A stretch of 64,000 bases of DNA from Ceratopteris richardii (Eukaryota; Streptophyta; Polypodiopsida; Polypodiales; Pteridaceae). The stretch covers positions 58,259,296-58,323,295 of the forward strand of contig CM035422.1 of assembly GCA_020310875.1 (NCBI GenBank). Direction: 5' to 3'. The notes beneath the pieces are model-generated. The model did not search any database, was not told where the DNA came from, and saw only the letters and a list, made by a program, of their open reading frames with translations. The position numbers and the translations under genes were made by a program. Below are positions 55,679-64,000 of the stretch, in pieces. Within the stretch, counting starts at the first letter, position 1; every line of letters starts with the position of its first letter.

Positions 55679-57310
55679 TCATCCCAAGCTCATGAAGCCC
55701 AGAGAGAAAGAACTAGAGAGCGACCTGAGGTGAGTTTTGCACACCCTGTGGACAGAAATAGAGAAGGATTTGAAAATGAAAGACCTGAAAGAGAGAGACA
55801 TCAAGCACATAGGCAACAAAGAGATGAACATGATTTTCCATTGCCTAGACCCCGAGAGCACACAAGAACCCTTAGACCCAGTCAAGTGATCAAGGCAATG
55901 AAGAATTATTTTGACGGGTCAGGAGATCCTTATGATCATGTGGCCGAGTTCAAACAAGTGTTAAGAGCTGAACAGGTTGAGGATTTGTTCACCCAGTACG
56001 AGGCATTTGGTTTGACTCTTAAGGGCACTGCCTTAGCTTGGTTTCAGCCACTAAGTAGTCGCAACTATCACAATATAGGTCAACTGCTAGACGAATTCAT
56101 TGTAGAATTTTCCAAGAGTGGTATCAGGCATAACACATCATCCCTGATCCACAACTTCAAGCAAACACCCCAAGAAACAGTGCGACTAGCAGGTAGAAGA
56201 TTCAGACAGTATTTAGAGAGACGCCTTGCTCCCGAGTTACCCACACCAGCCAAACAAGTGGCTTTGTTCTTAGATGGCTTAATGAGCACAAAGTTGAGAT
56301 CATATGTGTACTTGAAAGAGCCCAGATCCATAGAAGAGTGTGTGCGGACGTGCATTGACATAGAAGATAACTTGGGTGAGGAGTTAGGATTGTCCAAACT
56401 CTATAAGGATTCTGATAGTTCTACTAGTCATACTTCAAAAATCTCCACGGAAATAGATGAGATAGTTGAGCAAGTTGCCAAGAAGCAGGGAGTCCAAAAT
56501 AGACAAACACAAAGAGTCACCCCATTGAACCGATGTTATACTTGTGGAGGGGACCACATGGCTAATGTATGCCCAATGCAAAACCAAAACATTAGAGAAA
56601 GGAATGCTCCATATTGCACTATTGAGAGAAAATACACGAACCACACGGCTCAAGATTGTCCCTACAATAGGCACGCTGTTAGACAAACTTATCAGCAACC
56701 TTACCAACAAGGTAGGTATCAGAACCAATACCAACAGCTATATTATAGACCACAACAGCAATATCAGGCACCATATAGGCCACAACCTGTCTTGGGAAAC
56801 CAACCACCAACTCCTGCCAATGTGATTCTAGTCAAGTATGCTGTGGAGGAGGAAAATCCAAATAGAGCATTGATGCCACTAACCACATTGATCCTAGAGA
56901 ATGACTCTCATGCTCATAGTTCAGACTACTCCCATGAAGGTAGTCCACATGCTTATTACACAGAGTCACCTGAACATAGTGAGATTTATCCATATCAATA
57001 TGAGGCACCACTTATGGAACAAAATTGGGAGCCTGAATACTCAAATCTCATGTACACAAATGCTAACCCTAGGCCCCAATTAAGACAAGTAAGACCACAA
57101 GCCCCTAGAGGACCATGTTTCAGATGTCAGGGCGACCATTTCATTCGTGATTGTCCCCACCCACATCTCTGAGTCAAGGACAAGCTATCACAATACAAGC
57201 TTTTTGTCCTGATTGTGGCAAAGACCATCTCCCCAGATATTGTCCAAGAAACCCCTCTAGTGCGCCCAAGATTACACCCATTAATGTGGTAGGCTTAGTG
57301 GCGGATTCAA
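55679..57310 (+). pseudogene. G1 gag with shortened zinc knuckles
   Basis: The capsid (retrotransposon gag) domain: Y-F-D-G-S-G-D-P-Y-D-H-V-A-E-F, G-T-A-L-A-W-F-Q-P-L, Y-H-N-I-G-Q-L-L-D-E-F and F-R-Q-Y-L-E-R-R-L. Three cysteine motifs have the spacing CX2CX3HX4C, one residue shorter than usual: C-Y-T-C-G-G-D-H-M-A-N-V-C (56533), C-F-R-C-Q-G-D-H-F-I-R-D-C (57117) and C-P-D-C-G-K-D-H-L-P-R-Y-C (57205). A Gln/Tyr-rich stretch separates the first two. A TGA at 57170 with a frame change near 57175 lies between the second and third. The capsid part is open for 480 codons. Confidence 0.9.
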
Positions 57311-58371
57311 GTTGAAGTAGCAGTAATGTGGCACCTGTACAGGCAGTTACTAGGGCACACGCATTAAAACAAGATAAACCATCGGAGTGAAGTGAATCAA
57401 GAGAGCCTAGTAAGAGGAAAACAAGAACATGGAAAGATACCAGAGAAAAGGCCAATCGCAAGTGGAATAAAAAGTTATCGGAACTAGAAGAAAGCTTAAA
57501 AGAAGCAAAAACAAAAATAGAAGACATTGCATCTCAAAGCCCCTCGCATGCCGAAACTCCATCCACTCCACCTCATCCCACCCCACCACCCATTGTAAAT
57601 GGGCCGCAACCAGGGTCTGTTCTTGCAGATCCAACCCCAGAAGGCTTGGACATGATGTTCAAGGCCTACTAGGCTCGTCTTCAAGAAGGGCCAACACCTG
57701 CAAATCTAGACAAGAGTTACCCTAGAGCGAATTTAGAGATTGAATGAATGAAAATGTGCATGAAAATGGTAGAACAAGCTCAAGCTATACTTGAGACTAG
57801 TCAAAAGTTCAATCAGACAAACTCTATCAAACCAGATTTGCATTTCCAACGGTTACTAGAAAGATTAGAGCAGTTGGTAAACAAACCACAAGTTTCTTTA
57901 CCTCCACAGGCTCAACTAGTTATTGAGAGAGGAAGCTCACCACCAATGGGAGCTTATGTTACTAATTCCACGGATGCTGGAATGCCTCCTTCAATTCAAC
58001 AGTACTCTCAAGAGTTCTTGCGGGAAATACAAGAAGAGAAATGGCCCAAGGAGAAGGGTAACTCCCCTCCTATTCCTGAGATTGATGATCTTCATGATCA
58101 ATTTCCCCAAGACATTCCATCTATTTACGGAGATGAAGCAGAACAACAAGAAGACGAAAGATTAGATTTTGAATCTAATACCCTAGAAGAATTGCCTCAA
58201 TTTCCAGGCCCATGGGAATCTGAATCTCTCCAGATTAGAGCTCCCACAATACTAGTAAGAAATGAAGACTCAGTGGTTCCAAGGAACACGGATGTCGTGA
58301 AGAACACTAAGGTTCTGTGTCATCTCACTGTAGAAGAGGTGCTCCAAGCAAAACCTGAGCTATGAAATCAT
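57311..58371 (+). pseudogene. G1 gag-pol linker, Pro/Glu-rich with a coiled coil
   Basis: This is the same frame as the protease, with stops TGA 57313, TGA 57388, TAG 57670, TGA 57745 and TGA 58363. K-L-S-E-L-E-E-S-L-K-E-A-K-T-K looks like a short coiled coil. A Pro-rich stretch (S-T-P-P-H-P-T-P-P-P) and a 205-codon open segment (57748-58365) with F-L-R-E-I-Q-E-E-K-W-P-K and an acidic part follow. No enzyme motif is seen; it probably links capsid and protease. Confidence 0.7.
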
Positions 58372-60789
58372 GTGAAGGATCAGGTTCCAGAACTTGATTC
58401 CAACATGCCAAAAGCAGGCTCTAAGCAAAGGGTACCAGAGATACCTCTAGACAAAATAGGGGACATGTGTGAGGGTGAAGAAGGTAATACTTATCTTCCA
58501 ATCACCTACCAAGGTTACACAACCAAAGCAATCATAGATTCAGGTGCTGGTGTTGCCATTGCGACCACCTCCTTGTGGAAGCAATGGGGCAAACCCACAT
58601 TAAGACCAACTAGAATGAAGCTTCAAATGGCCGACGGTCATTTTGAAAGACCTCTAGGATTGCTCGAAGGGATAACTCTAACCACTTGTGGTGTGGAGTT
58701 TGAACATACATTTGCTATATGTGACTTTGAGAAAAATAACGTCTATGAGATGATCTTAGGAAGACCCTTCCTACGACAATTGCAAATAGTACAGGATTGG
58801 GGAACCAACTCCTTGTACTTGCAGCACTTAGGGGTCACCACCAAGGTCAATTTGAGGGATTACACCTTCAGAGATGTACCACCCCTACAGTGGAATTCTA
58901 TCCACAAAGCGAAAGAAGATTCCATCTCTGTGCATTCTGAAAGTTCACCTGATCCATCATGGCTGCATGAAGATACTCATTTGTGGATGTGCAAGGTCGC
59001 AGAGGAAGAGGAAAAACATTTAAAGGCAAGAGAAGAAGGAACTTCGCCAGGAGATAGACCAATTAAAGACCCAGCCTTTACACCGATGATCTTTCCAGAT
59101 GAGGAATTTGAGCCTCATGGCTGGCCAGAAATCTTAGCCACCATGGACATTGCTGTCAATGTAGAACAATGGACACCTCATTGTGATGAGGAGGGTTATG
59201 ATATTTCAGTGTTCATGTGTCAACCCTTGCTAGAAGAATGTGACCCTAGTGATGTCATAGAAGAAGAAGAGAATGACGATGATCTGGAGTCTGTTGTGAT
59301 GGATAGTTGTTTTAACTCAGAGCAGCAATATCTAGAAGATATAGGAGTGTTCACCCAGAAAGAAGAAGAACCTATCACAAGTATTAAAACGGTAAATTTA
59401 AAGGATGGAAGTGAGAGCAGTCAAAAGAAGAAGAAAAGAAAAGCAGTGAAAGAAGAAGAGGAGGAATCATTGTTTGAAGTACCAGAAAACTTCAAGAAAT
59501 ATGAAGTTGACGACCGCAAAATTTTGGTACGAATGCCTAAGAGAGATGCCATCATAGGAGAATCATATGATAATAAAGAAAAGACCAAGAAGATTGTAGT
59601 GACCATTGAAGAGAACGAAGAGAGATGCACATATATAGGAGATGACCTAAGTGCAAGAGAAGAAATGGAGCTTGTAGCTCTCTTAAGGGAATATAGGGAT
59701 GTGTTTGTGTGGCACTATAGAGACTTGAAAGGGGTAGATCCAAGAATTTGCTCTCATACTATCCCCATGACTGTTGATGCCAAGCCCACCAAACAGAAGC
59801 CCTACACATATAATGATACATATGCAGCCAAAATAAAAGAAGAAATTGATAGGCTGATTGAAGCTGGATTCATCTATGAGATTGAGCATACTGAATGGGT
59901 ATCCCCCATTGTAGTGGTGCCCAACAAGAACGGGAAGTTGCGAGTGTGTATTAACCTTAAAAAAGTTAATGTCGCTACGATCAGAGATAGCTATCCACTT
60001 CCAATCACGGAACACCTATTGGAGCGTGTTGCAGCCAAGGAAGTTTATAGCTTCCTTGATGGATTTTCAGGTTACAATCAAGTAGCCATTGCCCCAGAAG
60101 ATCAACACAAAACGGCTTTTGCCACAGAGTGGGGAATCTTTGCATTTCGTGTGATGCCATTTGGGCTCACCAATGCACCTACAACGTTCCAAAGGCTCAT
60201 GTGTCATGTTTTCAAAGAGTTCTTGCGAAAGAGCTTAGAAGTGTATGTGGATGATTTATGTGCTCATTCCCAAGAAAGAAGATTCCACATCCCTGAGCTC
60301 AGACAAATCTTCAACAAGTGTAGAGAATATCGAGTGTGTGTGAACCCAGAAAAGTGTGTATTCATGGTGCGGCAAGGTAAAATCTTAGGTCATATTGTTT
60401 CTAAGAATGGAATCTCAACAGATGAAGATAAGGTACGAGCCATAGTGGAGCTACCAAGGCCAAGGAATGTTAAAGAGGTACAAGCCTTTATGGGCCATTG
60501 TGGATATTACCGCAGGTTTATCCACATGTATGCAATCATAGCTAGACCCCTTTATGCCTTGTTGTCTAATTTTGAGTGGAACGACAAATGCGAGAATTCT
60601 TTCAATGAACTGAAGAAACGTTTGTGCATAGCACCAATACTGACCACTCCTGATTGGAATAAACCATTCCATGTCCATGTGGATGCATCCAATCACGCCA
60701 TAGGATGTGTGCTAGCACAACCCACAAGTGAAGGAAACTTAGACTTGCCCATAGCATACGCTAGTAGACAGCTCACCGCAGCTGAATGA
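58372..60789 (+). pseudogene. G1 pol: canonical protease, long linker, RT, RNase H start
   Basis: An 805-codon open stretch. Protease: A-I-I-D-S-G-A-G-V-A (Asp at residue 56) and E-M-I-L-G-R-P-F-L (near 128). Residues 180-420 form an acidic linker with a K-K-K-K-R-K run, then L-L-R-E-Y-R-D-V-F-V-W-H-Y. RT: I-D-R-L-I-E-A-G-F-I, S-P-I-V-V-V-P-N-K-N-G-K, F-L-D-G-F-S-G-Y-N-Q, M-P-F-G-L-T-N-A-P and Y-V-D-D-L at residue 625, then G-H-I-V and G-Y-Y-R-R-F. RNase H begins at about residue 765 with H-V-H-V-D-A-S. It ends at TGA 60787 in a conserved A-A-E-R-type motif, probably a mutated Arg codon. Confidence 0.95.
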
Positions 60790-61473
60790 AACTATACCAC
60801 AAATGAGCGAGAGGCCTTAGGCATGGTATATGCTGTGAAGAAGTTTAGACACTATTTATTGGCCAACAAGTTCAAGTTTTTCACTGATCATCAAGCTTTG
60901 TTATATTTGGTCAATAAACCTTGCAATACTGGACGCTTAGTAAGATGGTTCCTCTTACTAATGGAGTATGACTTTGAAGTTGTTGTCAGGAAAGGTAGAA
61001 CCCACCTTCGGGCAGATCACCTTTCTCGCATCACTTCAGGAGAGTCACCGCAAGGAGTGTCTGACGAACTACCTGATGCTTATCTATTCAATTTAGAAGT
61101 TGTTCCTAAATGGGCAAATAATTTGGTACCAGTCCTAACCTTCGGCCCTGCAAACAAGAATGTGAAAACATCACAAGAAGAAATTATAAAATCACAAAAA
61201 TACCACATATTGGCAGGAAGCATGTACAAACAAGACACTGAGGGTGTATTAGCTTGTTGTGTTGAGGACGATGAACATAGTAGTTGGTTGCAACAAGATC
61301 ATGAAGGATTGCTAGGAAATCATTATTCTAAACAACAAACATTGCATAATCTAAAACGTTTAGGAGTGTATTGGCCTAGCATGGACAAAGAAATTCATGA
61401 GTGGATTAAGAATTGTCCTATGTGCCAGGAAAAACCCCAGTGGAGCATGCAACCCTTTATCAAGTGTCATTAA
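60790..61473 (+). pseudogene. G1 RNase H end and first HHCC zinc-binding module
   Basis: N-E-R-E-A-L-G-M-V-Y-A-V, F-T-D-H-Q-A-L-L-Y-L and A-D-H-L-S-R-I complete RNase H. The frame then gives I-L-A-G-S-M-Y-K-Q, followed by a HHCC-like module: H-E-G-L-L-G-N-H-Y (61300) and C-P-M-C-Q (61415). This is the zinc-binding arrangement normally found once, at the start of integrase. The frame ends at TAA 61471 and the reading continues in another frame, where a second HHCC module follows. Confidence 0.88.
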
Positions 61474-62255
61474 TTCCAGATTGGAGTGCTCCATTGGTAG
61501 AGTTTATGAGGTTGGGAAGATTACCCAAAGAGGCGAGTCTAGCAAGAAGACGAAGCATGGAGCAAGAGGCTCAAGGCTATGCCTTAGTGGGGGACAACCT
61601 ATACCGAAGGGGCAAAGATGGTTACTTACGACTGTGCGTTCATGAATCAGACTATTTAAAGGTCTTAGAGACTGCACACAGTGGTGTTGCAGGTGGACAT
61701 TTTGGTCCTGACGGAGTGATCAAGACCATTCTATTCTCAGGACTTTGGTCGCCAACTCTCCATATGGATGCACATACCTATGTGAAGAAATGTGACACAT
61801 GCCAACGTGCACAATATCCACTTAGAAAAGTTGAGATGCCTTTGAGGCCAATGATGGGAGGACGTGCATTCTCGAAATGGGGTATAGACTTTGTAGGTCC
61901 TATTAACCCCCTAGCTAGAAACTCCCATGCAGAGTACATCATTGTAGCCACAGATTACCTTACAAAATGGGTAGAAGTCAAAGCCACAACAAAGAATGAT
62001 GCTCAGATGACGGCTAAGTTCTTATTCGAGAATGTGTTCACGAGATATGGACTACCAATAGAGTTGGTGAGCGATAGAGGCACACACTTCTTGAATGAAG
62101 TCATTGAAAATCTTCTCCAAGAATTCTTGGTGATACATAAGAAGTCTGCCCCCTATCACCCACAAGCTAATGGACAAGCCGAGAGCACCAATAAGATCCT
62201 CTATAACATATTGACAAAACTGCTAAATAGTAAACGCTCTGATTGGGACAAATAA
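61413..62255 (+). pseudogene. G1 second HHCC module and integrase core
   Basis: A-L-V-G-D-N-L-Y-R-R parallels the I-L-A-G-S-M-Y-K of the previous module. It is followed by H-S-G-V-A-G-G-H-F (61677) and C-D-T-C-Q (61791). Catalytic core: G-I-D-F-V-G-P (Asp 61887), S-D-R-G-T-H-F (Asp 62073) and N-G-Q-A-E-S-T-N-K (Glu 62181), with 35 residues between the second Asp and the Glu, as expected for D,D35E. A TAA at 62253 ends the frame. The first open codons, up to about 61470, overlap the end of the upstream module in a different frame. Confidence 0.93.
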
Positions 62256-62262
62256 CTTCATC

Positions 62263-63642
62263 ATGCTGTTTGGGCTTATCGAGTTGCCTACAAAACGGTA
62301 CTCAACGCCACCCATTTCAGATGGTCTTCGGAATGGGCATGAATTAATCCCTGCCTTAAAAGTAGCACAAGAGTATGAGTGGAATGGGCATGAATTGTCC
62401 TCTAGGATCTTTGATCTAGAACGCTTAGGTGAGACGAGGCTACGAGCGGCAGCAGGCATCTACGCTGCAAAGAAGAGGCAAAAGGCATACTTTGATGCAC
62501 ACATCAAGGATAAGGGATTGAAAGAGGGAGATCTAGTGTTGGTTTACACACTAAAACAACATGCCCGTAAGTTGGAAAAAAGAGGATACGGACCCATGAT
62601 CATTAATAGAATTTCCACTAGTGGTGCAGTTCAGTTGGCCACTCTAGAAGGAGATATCTTTCCAAACTATATTAGTGGCTGTAGAGTCAAGCTATATCAA
62701 GAACCTCTTACTGAGGATATGCTAATGAGACTCAACACTACTAAGAAGCGAAAAGAAGAAGAGTTAAGAGTGAGAGAAGAAGCACAAGCAGAGGCCAGAG
62801 AGCGTATTAGGCAAAATAAGTTAAGGCGATTAGGCCTAGATGTCAACTCAAAAGCCCCAAAATATCACATGGATATGTGTCAAAAGTCAGGCATAGCGAC
62901 TTCTCAAGTCATTGACCGAAGACCCTTTGTGACCATAGAGATAGGACAAGGGAAGGGTGCAAGGACGGTGAAAGCATTGATTGACTCAGGTGCAGCAAGT
63001 AGTGCAGTTAGACTTTCCTACTACCAAGACTTGCAGTTGAACATCGATCCCATAGAAGTTTATCTCATAGGATTGGGAGGTGTGGAAACCCCTTGTTTGG
63101 GCGAGGTGGAACCTCCCATCTACCTTCAAGATGTTCCAATGAAAGTCAAAGTGCTAGTATGTCAAGATGAGAACCTTACAGAACCACTTGTCTTGGGTCA
63201 AGATTGGATCTATGACCATGCAGTTAACTTAAACCTAAGAAGTCAAATTCTTCAAGTTTGGGTACATGAACAATGCATTACATTAGAATTAGAGAACTGC
63301 ATGCTCCTAGATCATGGCACCACACACTCTCTTAGTTCTTCCAAGACTAATCATATGAAAGAAGATGTTGTATGTGTCAAAAGCTCTATGATGCAGAAGG
63401 AGTCAATCGTGGAAGACCAGGTTCGAAGGAGGGTGGATCTTTCTTCTTCTCCAAAGAATCAAGTAGCCACAGTAATGAGTCCACCACACAAGCAAACACA
63501 ACCGTTCACGACAACTGCTACATCAAATAGAAAGACACCATTCGATAAGAAAGCAATTCCGAACATGAAGCAGATCTGGGTACGCAAAGGAGAGCAACCA
63601 CCAGCCTTGCCCCCACAAATCCCATCCAGGCAAGCCAACTAG
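62263..63642 (+). pseudogene. G1 integrase C-terminus fused to a second retropepsin-like domain
   Basis: A 459-codon open stretch. Residues 1-20 are out of frame with the integrase. A GPY-type integrase C-terminal module follows (Y-F-D-A-H-I, E-G-D-L-V-L-V, R-G-Y-G-P-M-I-I). After a charged helix (K-K-R-K-E-E-E-L-R) comes V-T-I-E-I-G, A-L-I-D-S-G-A-A-S-S-A-V-R with Asp at residue 241, and L-V-L-G-Q-D-W-I about 67 residues on. This resembles a retropepsin domain and is separate from the canonical protease at 58537. Then K-Q-I-W-V-R-K; TAG or TAA-type stop at 63640. The reading resumes to 63780 with Q-V-W-V-P-K-K and Q-M-W-V-P-K-K. The same module is at 1-1284. Its role is unknown. Confidence 0.85.
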
Positions 63643-63782
63643 GCCAGAAGACGAAGGAAGGAGCTCGGACAAGCTCAATCACAAGGTATCCAACAAGTTT
63701 GGGTGCCTAAGAAGTTAGCTGCAGCTCAACAAGGGCAATTACAGATGTGGGTACCTAAGAAGCTCTTACATCCACAACAACC
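63643..63782 (+). pseudogene. G1 W-V-P-K repeat tail
   Basis: The same frame as the previous ORF after its stop: R-R-R-R-K-E-L-G, Q-Q-V-W-V-P-K-K-L-A, L-Q-M-W-V-P-K-K-L-L-H. It matches 785-925 in the left copy and breaks off exactly at the LTR start at 63783. Confidence 0.78.
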
Positions 63783-64000
63783 TGTTGGAGATAGATGTCT
63801 GCGGAAGCACGCGAACAGCACAAGGAAGAAGAAGAAGCTTGGAGTACAAACACACAATACTGAATGTATTACTAGAGAATGTACAAAGACAAGTAGCCCA
63901 TTAGGGCAATAGGCGTATATACAAGCCGGGGGAAAAAAACCTCCTAAAGAGGGAAAAAAGTGCCCCGGCGGTCCTAGAGTGTTCACACACATCACTACCT
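63783..64000. mobile_element. Start of another LTR element inserted in G1 (partial)
   Basis: G1 similarity to the left copy ends at ccacaacaacc and a sequence beginning tgttggagatagatgtctgcgg starts, the form of an LTR end. It continues to the window edge with a purine-rich (aagaag)n stretch and tagcccattagggcaataggcgtatat. It matches none of the LTRs above. Strand and superfamily cannot be settled from 218 bp. Confidence 0.65.

Larger units (their letters stand above)
52725..63782 (+). mobile_element. Gypsy element G1, right copy (5' LTR to post-integrase ORF)
   Basis: Over 11 kb from the 5' LTR to the point where another LTR element interrupts it at 63783. The order is LTR, primer site, repeat-rich leader, N-terminal ORF, gag, protease, RT, RNase H, two HHCC modules, integrase, second protease-like domain and W-V-P-K tail. 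The coding sequence is broken by about ten stops and at least three frame changes. Its 3' LTR is outside the window. Family membership is shown by matches to 1-4580 (3' part and LTR) and to 9538-11920 (N-terminal ORF). Confidence 0.93.

Overview
This window is plant nuclear DNA made almost entirely of nested, decayed LTR retrotransposons. Three things point to a plant: Ty1/copia elements with the tRNA-iMet type primer site (tggtatcagagc), Ty3/gypsy elements with a tggcgccgttgccgggga primer site, and fragments of host-type Argonaute and histone H3 genes. I saw no intact host gene with introns, no rRNA or tRNA gene and no CRISPR. The density of old nested elements suggests a large-genome plant (fern, gymnosperm or similar); the species cannot be read from the sequence.

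Layout. 1-4580: 3' end of a gypsy element (family G1), with a post-integrase protease-like ORF, a captured Argonaute fragment, a 4 x 464-bp tandem array crossing the internal/LTR border, and the LTR. 4584-9537: decayed copia C1. 9538-11920: 5' leader, N-terminal ORF and LTR tail of a second, diverged G1-type element. 11921-12809 and 19246-19300: old copia C5, split by the nearly intact copia C2 (12810-19245; 1080-bp LTRs; gag-pol in one frame with three stops and one frameshift). 19300-26809: gypsy G2 copy A on the minus strand, with a solo gypsy LTR (20827-21465, perfect CATAC duplication) in its integrase. 26810-33069: mostly unrecognised DNA holding an intronless histone H3/CENH3-like ORF (31734-32165) and two foldback elements. 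33070-34915: remnant of a C1-family copia. 35558-42015: copia C3 (minus, about 1030-bp LTRs). 42016-45412: decayed DNA with a coiled-coil reading frame on the minus strand. 45413-49128: copia C4, a relative of C2, fused directly to gypsy G2 copy B (49127-52724). 52725-63782: a long G1 element, interrupted at 63783 by another LTR that runs off the window.

The most unusual object is family G1. Its order is 5' LTR, PBS, a leader packed with CACGATT-type repeats, an unrecognised conserved N-terminal ORF, gag with shortened zinc knuckles, a canonical aspartic protease, RT, RNase H, two tandem HHCC zinc-binding modules, the DDE integrase, and then a second retropepsin-like domain with a W-V-P-K repeat tail. 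The second protease and its tail recur in the left copy, and the N-terminal ORF recurs in the middle copy, so these are family features. The left copy also carries the Argonaute fragment between that ORF and its LTR. All the coding copies are broken by stops or frameshifts except the histone-like ORF.
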